DNA of 64,000 bases from Brevundimonas sp. (GTDB lineage Bacteria; Pseudomonadota; Alphaproteobacteria; Caulobacterales; Caulobacteraceae), in assembly GCF_029946145.1 (NCBI RefSeq), contig NZ_JAQSDY010000026.1, positions 1 to 64,000 on the forward strand. Direction: 5' to 3'. A program made the translations under genes and the position numbers. The number at the start of each line of letters is the position of its first letter. Position 1 is the stretch's first letter. The notes beneath the pieces are model-generated. The model was given only the letters and a program-made list of their open reading frames with translations, had not been told where the DNA came from and did no database searches. Shown in pieces: positions 9,933-19,310 of the stretch.

Positions 9933-10466
9933 ATGATCATGCTTCAGAATCTGTTCCGTACCCGCCCCCGAGAGCGTCTGGGCCAGCCGCTGTATGAACT
10001 GGCGGTGCGCCAGGCGCGCGACCCGGGCTTCTATACGGCGCTGGGCGTCGCCGACCGCATCGATGCGCGGTTCGAGCTCTACACCCTGCATGTGCTGTTG
10101 CTGGTCATGCGCCTGCGCGACGAGGGCGAGCGCGGGGCGCAGGCCGGTCAGGATCTGTTCAACACCTATGTTTCGTCGCTGGACCACGCCCTGCGCGAAC
10201 TGGGTGTCGGAGACATCTCGGTGGGCAAGAAAATGCGCAAGCTGGGCGAGGCCCTGTACGGCCGGATGACCGCCTATGAGGGTCCCCTGCGCGAGGGTGA
10301 CGCCGCGGCGTTGTCCGTCGGTCTGGCGCGCAACGTCTATGAGAGCGACGATCCCGCGGCCGGGGCTGCGCTTGCGGACTATGCGCTGGCCAGCCGGGGC
10401 CGTCTGGCGGCGCAGGATTTCGATGGGGTCGTGGCGGGGCCTGACTGGGCGGAGGTCGTCAAATGA
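9933..10466 (+). CDS. ubiquinol-cytochrome c chaperone (CBP3/UQCC1 family)
   Basis: A 177-residue protein of the CBP3-like family that aids assembly of the cytochrome bc1 complex. Features seen are the N-terminal YELAVRQARDPGFYTALG, the helix FELYTLHVLLLVMRL, and DHALRELGVGDISVGKKMRK with AEALYGR-like spacing (GEALYGRMTAYE). The family normally ends at about 180 residues. It overlaps yceD by ATGA. The protein is predicted to be cytosolic or peripheral, with no signal peptide. The start is ATG at 9933 or the ATG six bases later. Confidence 0.92.
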   Translation: MIMLQNLFRTRPRERLGQPLYELAVRQARDPGFYTALGVADRIDARFELYTLHVLLLVMRLRDEGERGAQAGQDLFNTYVSSLDHALRELGVGDISVGKKMRKLGEALYGRMTAYEGPLREGDAAALSVGLARNVYESDDPAAGAALADYALASRGRLAAQDFDGVVAGPDWAEVVK

Positions 10467-10975
10467 GCGTTCCAACCCTTCCGTACAGCGAGCCGGTCCG
10501 CCTGCATCAGGTCCCCGGCGGCGTGAAGCGGACGCTGGAGCCCGACGCGGCGGCGCGAGCGCGGATCGCCAAGGCTCTGGATCTGGCCTCGCTGGAATCC
10601 TTCACCGCCGAGATGGATCTTGTTCCGACGGACGCCGGCTGGCGGTTGTCCGGACGGGTCCGCGCCAGCCTCGCCCAGATCTGCGGCATCACCTTGGAGC
10701 CCTTGCCCGTCGAGATCGACGCGCCGTTCTCCCTGACCCTGGCCGAGGCGGTGGACGAGGATTCCGACGAGATCGTCATCACCCTGGATGACGAATCGCC
10801 TGACCTGATCGAGGACGGCCAGATCGACCTGGGCCAGTATGCGGTCGAACAGCTTGCCCTGCGGCTGGACCCGTTCCCCCGCAAGCCCGGCGCCGAGTTC
10901 GTCCAGCCGCCGGAACCGGCCGAAATCTCGCCCTTCGCCGTGTTGAAGCAACTGCGTCCGTCCGACGAAGGTTGA
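10463..10975 (+). CDS. yceD: YceD/DUF177 family protein
   Basis: A 170-residue protein of the YceD (DUF177) family, linked in other bacteria to 23S rRNA accumulation. The acidic central strand region (AEAVDEDSDEIVITLDDESPDLIEDGQIDLGQYAVEQ, quoted only in outline) leads to the signature LALRLDPFPRKPGAEF and the C-terminal FAVLKQL. The usual CxRCLEP motif is reduced to QICGITLEP. In many bacteria rpmF lies between yceD and plsX; here no rpmF is present and plsX follows after 93 bases. Confidence 0.9.
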   Translation: MSVPTLPYSEPVRLHQVPGGVKRTLEPDAAARARIAKALDLASLESFTAEMDLVPTDAGWRLSGRVRASLAQICGITLEPLPVEIDAPFSLTLAEAVDEDSDEIVITLDDESPDLIEDGQIDLGQYAVEQLALRLDPFPRKPGAEFVQPPEPAEISPFAVLKQLRPSDEG

Positions 10976-11068
10976 CGTCGGGGCGGCGCGGTTGCATCCC
11001 CCCGGGGCGGCGCTATCGTCGCCTTACTGACAAGCGCCGGACTGACGGCGCGACGGAGTCGAAACGGC

Positions 11069-12154
11069 TTGTCATCCCCCATCCTGATTTCGCTCGACGC
11101 CATGGGCGGGGACCACGGTCCGTCGGTCGTGGTTGCAGGCGTCCGCGACTACCGCAAACGCCACGGCGGCGACGGCGTGCGTTTCCTGCTGCATGGAGAC
11201 GAGACCGCCATCCGGCATGAAATGGCCACCTGCGCGCTGACGGACGAGGTCTGCATCGTGCGCCACACTGACAAGATGGTGGCCATGGACGAGAAGCCGG
11301 CCCAGGCGATGCGTCGCGGCAAGGGCTCAAGCCTGTGGAACGCCATCGAGGCGGTCAAGCTGGGCGAGGCGGGCGCCATCGTTTCGGCGGGGAACACCGG
11401 CGCGCTGATGGCCATATCCAAACTGCTGCTGCGGATGTCGGCGCACGGGCTGGAGCGACCCGCCATCGTGGCCAGCTGGCCGACGCTCAAGGGCGTGACG
11501 GCGGTGCTGGATGTCGGCGCCAACGTCGAGAGCGATGCCGAACAGCTGGTCGAATTCGCCATCATGGGGGAGGCCTTCCACGCAGCGGTGCACAGCAGCG
11601 GCCGCCGGCCCACAATCGGCATTCTGAATGTCGGGTCCGAGGACATGAAGGGCCATGAGGAGGTCCGCGAGGCCAACCGCATCCTGCGCGAGGGCGGCGA
11701 GGCCTTCGGCTTGGACTACAGGGGCTTCGTCGAGGGCGACGACATCGCCAAGGGTACGGTCGACGTGGTCGTCACCGACGGGTTCACCGGCAATATCGCG
11801 TTGAAGACAGCTGAGGGCGTGGCCCGTTTCATTTCGGCCCTGATGAAGGAGGCCCTGACTTCTGGTGTCATGGCCCAGGCCGGAGCCTTGCTGGCCCTGC
11901 CGGCGCTGAGACGCATGCGCCAGAAGATCGACCCCAGCGCCATCAACGGCGGTCCGCTGCTTGGCCTGAACGGAATCGTGGTGAAAAGCCACGGGGGCGC
12001 AGACGCCAAGGGCTTCGGCAACGCCATCCGCATTGCGGTCGAGTTGGGCCGCAGCGACTATCTGGTCAAGGTCAGCGAGAGCTTCAACCGCCTGACCGCC
12101 GTCATGGAACAGCCGACCGCGCCCGCGGAATCGGCCATGGAGACTCCCCAGTGA
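11069..12154 (+). CDS. plsX: phosphate acyltransferase PlsX
   Basis: Makes acyl-phosphate from acyl-ACP, the donor for PlsY in phospholipid synthesis, as a peripheral membrane enzyme. The 361 residues carry the family start ILISLDAMGGDHGPSVVV, then GAIVSAGNTGALMAIS, VLDVGANVES, ILNVGSEDMKGHE and VVTDGFTGNIALKTAEG. The start is TTG at 11069 with GGAG about 10 bases upstream, since no ATG or GTG precedes the conserved end. It overlaps fabH by GTGA, giving plsX-fabH coupling. Confidence 0.97.
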   Translation: MSSPILISLDAMGGDHGPSVVVAGVRDYRKRHGGDGVRFLLHGDETAIRHEMATCALTDEVCIVRHTDKMVAMDEKPAQAMRRGKGSSLWNAIEAVKLGEAGAIVSAGNTGALMAISKLLLRMSAHGLERPAIVASWPTLKGVTAVLDVGANVESDAEQLVEFAIMGEAFHAAVHSSGRRPTIGILNVGSEDMKGHEEVREANRILREGGEAFGLDYRGFVEGDDIAKGTVDVVVTDGFTGNIALKTAEGVARFISALMKEALTSGVMAQAGALLALPALRRMRQKIDPSAINGGPLLGLNGIVVKSHGGADAKGFGNAIRIAVELGRSDYLVKVSESFNRLTAVMEQPTAPAESAMETPQ

Positions 12155-13128
12155 GCGTCATTCGCAGCGCCGTGACCGGCGTAGGCTCATTCCTGCCGGA
12201 ACAGGTCGTCACCAACGCGGACCTGGCGAAGATCGTCGACACCTCCGACGAGTGGATTCAGGAACGGACGGGCATCCGCCAGCGGCACAAGGCCCGCGAC
12301 GACCAGCCGACCAGCGATCTGGCGGTCGAGGCGGCGAAGAGGGCCCTGGTCGACGCCGGCCGGACGGCCGCAGACGTCGACCTGATCATCGTCGCCACGA
12401 CCACGCCTGACATGACCTTTCCGTCGGTCGCCTCGATCGTCCAGCGCAAGATCGGCGCGCCGACCTGCATCGCCTTTGACATTCAGGCCGTGTGCTCGGG
12501 ATTTGTCTATGCGCTGAGCGTCGCCGACGGCTTCGTCGCCCGCGGCATGGCGAAATGCGCCCTGGTCATCGGCGCCGAGGAGATGACGCGGCTGATGGAC
12601 TGGACCGACCGGTCGACCTGCGTCCTGTTCGGCGACGGCGCCGGCGCGGTCGTCGTCGAGCCTCGCGAGGGGCAGGGGACCAAGGAAGACCAGGGCCTGC
12701 TGGGCTTCGCCCTGCGCTGCGACGGGACCAAGACCGATCTGCTGTACGTCGACGGCGGTCCGGCCACGACGGGCACGGTCGGCCATCTGCGGATGGCGGG
12801 AAATCAGGTGTTCCGGCACGCCGTGGTCAATATCGCCGAGGCCATCACCGCCGCGTGTATCGCTTCCAACATCGAAGTCGCGGACGTCGACTGGTTCGTG
12901 CCCCACCAGGCCAACCAGCGCATCATCAAGGGCGTGGGCGACCGGCTTGGACTCGACGAAAACAAGGTGATCACCACCGTCGCCATGCACGCCAACACAT
13001 CGGCGGCGTCGATTCCGCTGGCGCTTGACGCCGCCATCCGGGATGGACGCATCAAGCGTGGCGATCTGATCCTGCTGGAGGCCATGGGCGGCGGTCTGAC
13101 CTGGGGCGCCTGCGCGTTTCGTCTGTAG
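12151..13128 (+). CDS. fabH: beta-ketoacyl-ACP synthase III
   Basis: Starts fatty-acid synthesis by condensing acetyl-CoA with malonyl-ACP. The thiolase fold of 325 residues has the full catalytic triad: Cys115 in AVCSGF, His252 in WFVPHQANQRI and Asn282 in MHANTSAASIP. The N-terminal DEWIQERTGIRQRH loop is typical. The GTG start overlaps plsX. The next gene is ihfA, an arrangement repeated in many alphaproteobacteria. Confidence 0.97.
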   Translation: MSVIRSAVTGVGSFLPEQVVTNADLAKIVDTSDEWIQERTGIRQRHKARDDQPTSDLAVEAAKRALVDAGRTAADVDLIIVATTTPDMTFPSVASIVQRKIGAPTCIAFDIQAVCSGFVYALSVADGFVARGMAKCALVIGAEEMTRLMDWTDRSTCVLFGDGAGAVVVEPREGQGTKEDQGLLGFALRCDGTKTDLLYVDGGPATTGTVGHLRMAGNQVFRHAVVNIAEAITAACIASNIEVADVDWFVPHQANQRIIKGVGDRLGLDENKVITTVAMHANTSAASIPLALDAAIRDGRIKRGDLILLEAMGGGLTWGACAFRL

Positions 13129-13203
13129 GGCGTATTTCCGGCTTTCCATTTGACGACGCTTGCCCTTTTATGTCGGCGACCGACCTTTGGAGGGGAGCGG
13201 ACC

Positions 13204-13512
13204 TTGGCCGAACACCAGACCCTGACACGCGCGGACCTGTGTGAAGCGGTGCATGAAGAGGTCGGACTTTCCCGACAGGAGTGCTCGTCACTGGTCGAGC
13301 GCACGCTCGAACTGATCATCGAATCGCTCGAACGCGGCGAGACCGTGAAATTGTCAGGCTTCGGCGTCTTCCAGGTGCGCGAGAAACGCGCCCGCATGGG
13401 CCGCAATCCGAAAACGGGTCAACCCGCCGCGATCCATCCGCGCCGGGTCATCAGTTTCCGCGCCTCGCAGATCATGAAGGGCCGGGTTCACGACGCTGTC
13501 GTGAGCGCCTGA
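13204..13512 (+). CDS. ihfA: integration host factor alpha subunit
   Basis: DNA-bending protein that pairs with IhfB in recombination, replication and promoter architecture. The 102 residues show the HU/IHF fold: LTRADLCEAVHEEVGLS, GETVKLSGFGVFQVREKRARMGRNPKTGQ, and the beta-arm with the intercalating proline in RNPKTG. The start is TTG, supported by GGAGGGG about 8 bases upstream. The ATG further upstream would add a non-homologous leader and has no ribosome site. The MerR gene starts 5 bases after the stop. Confidence 0.95.
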   Translation: MAEHQTLTRADLCEAVHEEVGLSRQECSSLVERTLELIIESLERGETVKLSGFGVFQVREKRARMGRNPKTGQPAAIHPRRVISFRASQIMKGRVHDAVVSA

Positions 13513-13517
13513 CGCCC

Positions 13518-13943
13518 GTGGCCAAGAGCCCGAACGCTTTCCGGACGATTTCAGAAGCCTCTGACGAGGTCGGCGCGCCCCAGCATGTGCTGCGCTTCTG
13601 GGAGACCAAATTCGTGTTCCTGACACCGCTCAAGCGGGCCGGGGGGCGGCGCTTCTACCGGCCGCAGGACATCGTGGTGCTGAGGGCCGTCAAACGGCTG
13701 CTGCACGAGGAAGGCCTGACCATCAAGGGCGTGCAACGGCTGCACAAGGAGCAGGGGCTGAAGCGTCTGGCCCACTATGGCGATCCGGACGGAACGGTGA
13801 CCTTCGAGCCGGAGGGGGGCGCGCCGGTCGAGGTTTCGGCCACGAACGCCAGCGGTCCACCGTCCATCCGCCTGCGTCAGGCGCTGGCCGAACTGGAGGG
13901 CGCGCGGGCCCGGCTGGAAGCCGTCCTGTCGAGAAGCGCCTGA
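13518..13943 (+). CDS. MerR family transcriptional regulator
   Basis: A 141-residue regulator with an N-terminal MerR winged helix: FRTISEASDEVGAPQHVLRFWETKF, then GGRRFYRPQDIVVLRAVKRLLHEEGLTIKG (shown here as two motifs, about residues 8-75). A hydrophilic linker and a final coiled-coil helix (RLRQALAELEGARARLEAVL) follow, probably for dimerisation. No effector-binding cysteines are seen. The gene directly follows ihfA in many alphaproteobacteria; its regulon is unknown to me. The start is GTG. Confidence 0.92.
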   Translation: MAKSPNAFRTISEASDEVGAPQHVLRFWETKFVFLTPLKRAGGRRFYRPQDIVVLRAVKRLLHEEGLTIKGVQRLHKEQGLKRLAHYGDPDGTVTFEPEGGAPVEVSATNASGPPSIRLRQALAELEGARARLEAVLSRSA

Positions 13944-13997
13944 GGGCTGCTTTTTCGGTTTGCGGCGCCGCGAACCCCGTCTATAGGGAGCGCCTCT

Positions 13998-14074
<77 letters not shown>

Positions 14075-14100
14075 TTTTCCTTGTGAAAATCGGTTGGTTG

Positions 14101-14128
14101 AAGGGGTCGTCTCAGGACGGCCCCTTTG
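14101..14128 (+). terminator. hairpin after tRNA-Pro
   Basis: An 11-bp stem (AAGGGGTCGTC with GACGGCCCCTT, one G-T pair) with a 4-base loop, followed by a short TGCAATT. It lies between tRNA-Pro and the convergent DUF2842 gene and probably ends both transcripts. The T tract is weak. Confidence 0.6.
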
Positions 14129-14139
14129 CAATTGAACCG

Positions 14140-14346
14140 TTACTTCTTTCTGTCCGCGCCCTCGGCCCAGCGGAACAGCGGATAGAGGGGCACGCCCCAG
14201 CCGATGCCGGCGACGGCGTAGACCAGCAGGTCGATCAGCGGCGAGGCCGGCAACAGGCCCCGGATCGCGATCGCGCCCCAGATCCAGACGGCGAGAAAGA
14301 CGATCACGCCCAGCATGGCGACGAAGCGGCGTGTCCGCGGACCCAT
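14140..14346 (-). CDS. DUF2842 family membrane protein
   Basis: A 68-residue protein with two membrane helices (about residues 10-30 and 40-58) and a basic N-terminus (MGPRTRRF). The pattern FLAVWIWGAIAIRG plus VYAVAGIGWGVPLYPLFRWAE fits DUF2842, an alphaproteobacterial inner-membrane family of unknown function. The ATG lies 2 bases after the stop of the next minus-strand gene upstream, so the two are an operon. A longer reading frame continues upstream but would run through that gene. Confidence 0.82.
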   Translation of the reverse strand: MGPRTRRFVAMLGVIVFLAVWIWGAIAIRGLLPASPLIDLLVYAVAGIGWGVPLYPLFRWAEGADRKK

Positions 14347-14348
14347 GG

Positions 14349-14600
14349 TCAGCGCTTGCTCCGGAACAGGAAGAAGCCGCCGAGGGCCAGGGCCGAGGCG
14401 GTCAGCGCCCAGACGACCCAGCCCCATTCGTCCATCGTTCCGATGGCGAAGACGCGGATGGCCAGGAACCAGCCGACGACGGCGGCGACGCCCGAGACGA
14501 GCGAGGTCGCGAACAGGCCGCGGCGGCCGGTGACCAGGTCGGCCAGCCAGGCCAGGGCGAAGGCCCCGAGAACGGCGATGGCGATGTCGGCGTACTGCAA
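14349..14600 (-). CDS. small membrane protein with three helices
   Basis: An 83-residue protein that is almost entirely hydrophobic, with about three membrane spans ([58 protein letters not shown]) and a basic end (RSKR). It could be related to transglycosylase-associated membrane proteins, but no decisive motif is visible. The start is TTG at 14600 with AGGAG about 6-8 bases upstream. It is the promoter-proximal gene of a two-gene unit with DUF2842 and is divergent from ctaA. Confidence 0.75.
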   Translation of the reverse strand: MQYADIAIAVLGAFALAWLADLVTGRRGLFATSLVSGVAAVVGWFLAIRVFAIGTMDEWGWVVWALTASALALGGFFLFRSKR

Positions 14601-14734
14601 CGGCCTCTCCTGACTTGCGGCGATGCGACGCCGAAAAGCGACTCGATCTCGCCGCACAGGGCGGGCATACCGCTCAGTCCGGCGTCGGACCAGAGACGCG
14701 CCGGCACTGTAACGGTCGGGACGGCGGGCGTCGA

Positions 14735-15802
14735 ATGAAGCGTTTCATCGGAGGCGATCAGAGCCGGGCCGTCGCCATCTGGCTGTTCGCCTGCGCCGTG
14801 CTGGTGTTCGCCATGGTGGTGGTCGGCGGCGTGACACGGCTGACCGGTTCGGGCCTGTCGATCACGGAGTGGAAGCCGATCATGGGGGCCCTGCCGCCCA
14901 TGAACGCGGCTGACTGGCATGAGGCCTTCGAGAAATACCGGGCCATTCCGCAATACGCCCAGGTCAATGCCGGGATGAGCATGGGCGAGTTCCAGGGCAT
15001 CTTCTGGTGGGAGTGGGCGCATCGCCTGCTGGGGCGTCTGATCGGGGCGGTCTTCTTCCTGCCCTTCGTGGTGTTTCTGGCCCTGCGACTGATGCCGCGG
15101 CGGCTGATCGCGCGCTGCGCCGTGCTGCTGGCGCTGGGCGGGCTGCAGGGGTTCATCGGCTGGTGGATGGTGTCCAGCGGGCTGTCGGAACGGGTCGACG
15201 TCGCCCCCGAGCGGCTGGCGACGCACCTGGGCCTGGCCTTGCTGATCTTCATGGGACTGATCTGGACCGGGCTGGAGGCCTGGAACGGCGAGTCGCATTC
15301 GCGGTCGCCCCAGGGGTGGAGCCGGGGGGCGGCGGTCCTGCTGGGCGCGGTTTTCATTCAGTGCCTGCTGGGCGGGCTGGTCGCGGGGGCCAAGGCGGGT
15401 TTCGTCTACACCGACTGGCCGATGATGAACGGGGCGGTCCTGGCGCCGGTGGACTGGGGCAAGGGGGCGCTGGCCTTCCTGCACGACCAGGCGCTGGTGC
15501 AGTTCAATCACCGGGTCTGGGCCTACGCCCTGCTGACCGGAGGCATGGTCTATGCGGTGCAGGCATGGCGCTGGCGGCTGGCCGAGGGGCTGGGCGTTTC
15601 GGCCTTTGTGGTGGCGGCCGTGCTCTGGCTGCAGGCGTTATTGGGCGTCGCCACCCTGATGAACGCCACGCCGCTGTGGCTCGGGGCGTTGCATCAGGCG
15701 GGGGCGGTGCTGGTGCTGACGGCGGCGACGGTAAACCTGTGGCTGGTCCGACGGTCGCAGGCGCGTCTGTTTACGTCCGGACCGAGGTCCAGGGGCCTCT
15801 GA
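14735..15802 (+). CDS. ctaA: haem A synthase (COX15/CtaA)
   Basis: Membrane enzyme that oxidises haem O to haem A for cytochrome c oxidase. The 355 residues form eight membrane helices in two four-helix halves. Signature motifs are [59 protein letters not shown] and [12 protein letters not shown], with the haem-ligand histidines in each half (WAHR, THLG, FNHR, LHQAG). This alphaproteobacterial form is well known. Its last 32 bases overlap the end of the convergent phoX gene. Confidence 0.96.
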   Translation: MKRFIGGDQSRAVAIWLFACAVLVFAMVVVGGVTRLTGSGLSITEWKPIMGALPPMNAADWHEAFEKYRAIPQYAQVNAGMSMGEFQGIFWWEWAHRLLGRLIGAVFFLPFVVFLALRLMPRRLIARCAVLLALGGLQGFIGWWMVSSGLSERVDVAPERLATHLGLALLIFMGLIWTGLEAWNGESHSRSPQGWSRGAAVLLGAVFIQCLLGGLVAGAKAGFVYTDWPMMNGAVLAPVDWGKGALAFLHDQALVQFNHRVWAYALLTGGMVYAVQAWRWRLAEGLGVSAFVVAAVLWLQALLGVATLMNATPLWLGALHQAGAVLVLTAATVNLWLVRRSQARLFTSGPRSRGL

Positions 15803-17183
15803 TCGCGAAGGTGATCCCGGGGTACTGGATGTTGACGAACATCACCTGGCCATCGGGCGAGAAGCAGGCCCCGGCGAACTCGGCGTTGCCGGTGAAGACG
15901 TTGCGGGCGATCGTGTAGAGCTTCCCGTCCGGCGTGACGCCTTTCACATGGTTGCGGATGTCGGCGGAATAGTTGTCCTCGCAGACGATCAGATGACCCC
16001 AGGGCGCAACGCAGAGATTGTCGCCCATGTTGATAGTCTTTTCATCGGTGCTTTCGACGAACAGCTGAAGCCGGCCCGGCCGCAGCCGCTCGCCAAGCGA
16101 GCCCTCGAAGCGCGAGGGGACGTAGCGCAGGATCTGGCCGCGCTGGATCGGTCCGCCGGAGGTGGCGGTCAGATACATTTCACCGTCGCCCCAGAAGATG
16201 CCTTCGCCGCGGGCCACGAGCGTCGCGCCGGCTGCATGGCCGCGTTGGCGGAGGTCGCCGGCGGGGCTTTCGACGTCCTCCATGTCGATCCAGACAATCT
16301 CGCGCCAGTCGCCGACGGACCAGATGCGGGTCTCGTGGTTGGAGGAGTCCGCGCCGCGAGCGTCACGGAAGGCCATGGCCTGGAGGCGGCCGCCCTCGAC
16401 AAGCCTGCCGGGCGTCGTGGGGATGAAGCGGTAGAACAGGCCGTCGACCTTGTCCTCGGTCAGATAGACGATGCCGGTGCGGGGATCGACGCAGGCGGCC
16501 TCGTGGTCGAACCGGCCCATGGCCTTGAGCGGGACGGGATCGACCAGACCGGTGGCGGTGGCGGGCACCTCGAAGACATAGCCGTGCGCCCTGGCGACAT
16601 CGGCGTCCGCGGGCGTGGCCTCGGTTTCCTCGCAGGTCAGCCAGCTGCCCCAGGGCGTGTGGCCGCCGCAGCAGTTGGTGCTCGTGCCCGAAAGCGAGAG
16701 GAACTGGCGCACGGTCCGCCGGGTCTCGAGGTCGTAGACGAGGGTGGTCGTGCCGCCGGGGAGGGGGCGGCCGTCCTTGTAGGTGTCATAGCCCCTGGCC
16801 GGATCCAGCAGGCCGAGGCGCTCCTGGTGGAAGCCGCCGGGGCCGAGGTTCCGGTGGAGGCCGCTGGAGCTGCCCAGTTCATGGTTGCGGACCAGGGCGA
16901 CGCGCGGCCCGTCGAGGGGAAAACAACCCATGCCGTCGAACTGACCCGGGACGAACAGGCCGTCGTCCATGGTGTCGCCGCTCTGGGAGATGACCTGGTA
17001 GGAAAAGCCCTCGGGCAGGTCGAGCAGGCGGTTGGGGTCGCGAATCAGCGGGCCGTAGCCGGCGACCTGGTTGACGTAGGTCTCGGCGCCGACGGCGGTT
17101 TGCGCATGGGCGTTGCGCGCCAGGCCGACGAAGGCGAGGGCGGCGGCCGAGCCGGCGATAAGATCGCGACGATGGGGGCGCAT
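15771..17183 (-). CDS. PhoX family phosphatase-like protein (DUF839), Tat-exported
   Basis: A 470-residue protein with a Tat signal ([18 protein letters not shown], cut after AHA). The mature part is the DUF839/PhoX beta-propeller, with [47 protein letters not shown] and [16 protein letters not shown]. PhoX enzymes are periplasmic alkaline phosphatases using Ca and Fe. The metal-binding pattern looks present here, but this shorter subgroup may have another substrate. The ATG chosen gives a compact leader. No pho box was recognised upstream; a palindromic repeat lies there. Confidence 0.88.
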   Translation of the reverse strand: MRPHRRDLIAGSAAALAFVGLARNAHAQTAVGAETYVNQVAGYGPLIRDPNRLLDLPEGFSYQVISQSGDTMDDGLFVPGQFDGMGCFPLDGPRVALVRNHELGSSSGLHRNLGPGGFHQERLGLLDPARGYDTYKDGRPLPGGTTTLVYDLETRRTVRQFLSLSGTSTNCCGGHTPWGSWLTCEETEATPADADVARAHGYVFEVPATATGLVDPVPLKAMGRFDHEAACVDPRTGIVYLTEDKVDGLFYRFIPTTPGRLVEGGRLQAMAFRDARGADSSNHETRIWSVGDWREIVWIDMEDVESPAGDLRQRGHAAGATLVARGEGIFWGDGEMYLTATSGGPIQRGQILRYVPSRFEGSLGERLRPGRLQLFVESTDEKTINMGDNLCVAPWGHLIVCEDNYSADIRNHVKGVTPDGKLYTIARNVFTGNAEFAGACFSPDGQVMFVNIQYPGITFAIRGPWTSVRT

Positions 17184-17292
17184 GGAGACTCCGGAGGTGA
17201 CGGGATCGCTTATGACGGGGGCGGGCCTTGTGGTCATCATGGTTCTGTGACGGGTGTGCGGGCTGGGTTCTCCTCGCTTCATCATTTCTGTC

Positions 17293-17423
17293 GTCATCCC
17301 GGCGAAGGCCGGGACCCAGCGGCGCCGAAGGCGATCTGTTCACGCACTCTGGGGCGCTCCGATGTGTCCGCGACAGGTTCGCGCTCGCGCGCGCCACTGG
17401 GTCCCGGCCTTCGCCGGGATGAC
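17293..17423. repeat. palindromic REP-like element, family A copy 1
   Basis: Two inverted 27-bp arms: GTCATCCCGGCGAAGGCC... at 17293-17319 and its exact reverse complement at 17397-17423, about 77 bases apart. Each arm also has its own inner palindrome (CCCGGC..GCCGGG). It fits the dispersed intergenic repeats of alphaproteobacteria and lies between phoX and dinB. A second copy lies after gyrA. Confidence 0.88.
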
Positions 17424-17442
17424 GACAAGGAGGGGGCGGGGC

Positions 17443-18687
17443 TCAATCCTTCAGCGCCCGCCCGGCCACCACCGCCTTCGCTCCGAATTTCGCCCGCAGC
17501 GCGTCGATGGCGGTTTCGGTTTTCAGGGCCCGGGTCTCGGTCGTGTCGAACAGGGCCGGGGCGTCGACGGCGTCCACCACGTCGCCCATGCCGATGCCGA
17601 TCAGGCGGTAGGGTCGGCCCAGTTCGGGGGCCATCAGGGCGCGGCCGGCCGCGAACAGGGCGCGGGCGGTCTGGACCGGCTCGGGCAGGGAGATGCGGCG
17701 GGTGATGATCCTGAAGTCCGTGCGGCGCAGTTTCAGCACCAGAACCCGACTGGCCACGCCGTCGCGGCGGGCCTTGGACGCCAGCTTCTCGCACAGGGGC
17801 CAGAGTTCGGCTTCCAGATCCTCGGCCGAGGTCAGGTCCTCGTTGAAGGTGGTCTCGGCGCTCATGCCCTTGCGGTCGTGGACTGGATTGACCAGCCGGG
17901 CGTCGCGCCCGTGGGCGAGGTCATGCAGCCGCAGACCGGTCTCGCCATAGCGTTTGACCAGATCGCGGACGTCGGCGGCGGCCAGATCGCCGACGGTGGC
18001 GAAGCCGTCGCTGTTCAGGGTCTTCGCGAACACCGGGCCGACGCCGGGCAGGATGCGGATGGGTTTGGGGGCCAGAACGTCCTTCGCCTCGGAGCCGAGA
18101 ACGGAAAAGCCGCGGGGCTTGTCCAGTTCGGACGCCACCTTGGCCAGGAAGCGATTGGGGGCCAGGCCGATCGAGACAGTCAGGCCCGTGTCTTCCTCGA
18201 TCTGTTTCTGCAGGCGAATCAGCTGCCAGGCGGGTGGGCCGCCGTTCAGGCGCTCGGTGCCCGCCAGGCCGATCCAGGCCTCGTCCAGCGACAGGGTCTG
18301 GACCAGGGGCGTCAGTTTGCCCACGGCGCCGAAGATGGCCTCGCTGGCGGCGATATATTTGCGGAAGTCGGGCTTGATGACGACGGCCTCGGGGCAGGCC
18401 TTGAGCGCCTTGAACATCGGCATGGCCGAGTGAACGCCGTACTGGCGCGCGACGTAGCAGCAGGTCGAGACCACGCCACGCTTTCCGCCGCCGACGATGA
18501 CAGGTTTGTCGCGCAGTTCGGGCCGGTCGCGCTTTTCCACCGAGGCGTAGAAGGCGTCGCAGTCGAGGTGGGCGATGGTCAGCTGGTCCAGCTCGTCATG
18601 GCAGACCACGCGGCGCGAATCGCAGGCTTCGCACCGGTCGACCTTGTGGTCGCCGGTCCAGAGGCAGTCGCGGCAGATGGCTTTCAC
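17443..18687 (-). CDS. dinB: DNA polymerase IV (Y family) with N-terminal zinc ribbon
   Basis: Error-prone translesion polymerase. The palm residues are [10 protein letters not shown] and [23 protein letters not shown] is the thumb HhH motif, and a little-finger domain covers about residues 295-400. The segment APALFD near the end may be a beta-clamp contact. Before the catalytic core come about 45 residues with CRDC and CEAC pairs, which look like a zinc ribbon and are not part of E. coli DinB. The GTG start (MKAICRDC after decoding) was chosen because upstream codons translate a palindromic repeat. No SOS operator was recognised. Confidence 0.94.
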   Translation of the reverse strand: MKAICRDCLWTGDHKVDRCEACDSRRVVCHDELDQLTIAHLDCDAFYASVEKRDRPELRDKPVIVGGGKRGVVSTCCYVARQYGVHSAMPMFKALKACPEAVVIKPDFRKYIAASEAIFGAVGKLTPLVQTLSLDEAWIGLAGTERLNGGPPAWQLIRLQKQIEEDTGLTVSIGLAPNRFLAKVASELDKPRGFSVLGSEAKDVLAPKPIRILPGVGPVFAKTLNSDGFATVGDLAAADVRDLVKRYGETGLRLHDLAHGRDARLVNPVHDRKGMSAETTFNEDLTSAEDLEAELWPLCEKLASKARRDGVASRVLVLKLRRTDFRIITRRISLPEPVQTARALFAAGRALMAPELGRPYRLIGIGMGDVVDAVDAPALFDTTETRALKTETAIDALRAKFGAKAVVAGRALKD

Positions 18688-18696
18688 CCAGGCACC

Positions 18697-18830
18697 GTCA
18701 TCCTCGGGCTTGTCCCGAGGACCCACGGCCGGTGCGGTTGCAAAGGGTGGATCATGGCGGCGCGATCGTGCCTCACCGCTGTCTTTCATGCGACGGAGAA
18801 ATGGGTCCTCGGGACAAGCCCGAGGATGAC
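18697..18830. repeat. palindromic REP-like element, family B
   Basis: Inverted arms of about 29 bp: GTCATCCTCGGGCTTGTCCC... at 18697-18726 and its complement at 18802-18830. Each arm holds an inner stem (CCTCGGG..CCCGAGG). It is related in layout but not in sequence to the family A elements, and it lies just upstream of dinB, between it and divK. Confidence 0.85.
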
Positions 18831-18938
18831 GGGAAAAACGGGCTTCACCCCAACTTAAGACCCGTGGGGCCACAGTGCACGAAGAAGGCGACAAGCCTCC
18901 GTGCAGCCGCACTCCATGAGGCGACAGGCCAGGTGATG

Positions 18939-19304
18939 ATGTCCAAGAAAGTCCTCATCGTCGAGGATAACGAGCTGAACATGAAGCTCTTTCATGATCT
19001 GCTCGATTCCCAGGGCTATGAGACCCTGCAGACCCGCGAGGGTCTCCAGGCGCTCGCCCTGGCGCGCCTGCACAAGCCCGACCTGATCCTGATGGACATC
19101 CAGCTGCCGGAGATCAGCGGCCTGGAAGTCACCAAATGGCTCAAGGACGACGAGGAGTTGAGCCACATCCCCGTCGTCGCCGTCACCGCCTTCGCCATGA
19201 AGGGCGATGAGGAGCGCATCCGGCAGGGCGGATGCGAGGCGTATATCTCCAAGCCGATCTCGGTGATGCATTTCCTCGACGTGGTTCGGAAACATCTGGG
19301 GTAG
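18939..19304 (+). CDS. divK: cell-cycle response regulator DivK
   Basis: Single-domain response regulator (121 residues). In Caulobacter it is phosphorylated by DivJ and PleC and inhibits the CckA-CtrA pathway through DivL. The REC fold has the acidic pocket VEDN (Asp10), phospho-Asp53 in [10 protein letters not shown], Thr in [12 protein letters not shown] and Lys in YISKPIS. No output domain is present. An ATG doublet starts the gene (18936 and 18939); either is possible. pleD follows after 6 bases, as in Caulobacter, so the two are co-transcribed. Confidence 0.97.
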   Translation: MSKKVLIVEDNELNMKLFHDLLDSQGYETLQTREGLQALALARLHKPDLILMDIQLPEISGLEVTKWLKDDEELSHIPVVAVTAFAMKGDEERIRQGGCEAYISKPISVMHFLDVVRKHLG

Positions 19305-19310
19305 GGATCG

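Noticed and set aside
13944..13997. CRISPR or integrase attachment site at tRNA-Pro
   Set aside because: No direct repeat of the tRNA 3' end occurs downstream, and the genes on both sides look ancestral.
18688..18912. N-terminal extension of dinB through the palindromic repeat
   Set aside because: The extra codons translate the inverted arms of the repeat (CPEDPF... / DKPEDD...) and are not protein-like; the GTG just after the repeat gives a normal start.
18840..18938. CtrA-box upstream of divK
   Set aside because: Only one TTAA half-site (near 18855) is present; the second half at the N7 distance is missing.
18688..18938. SOS operator for dinB
   Set aside because: I looked for the alphaproteobacterial GTTC-N7-GTTC pattern and its complement near the start and saw none.
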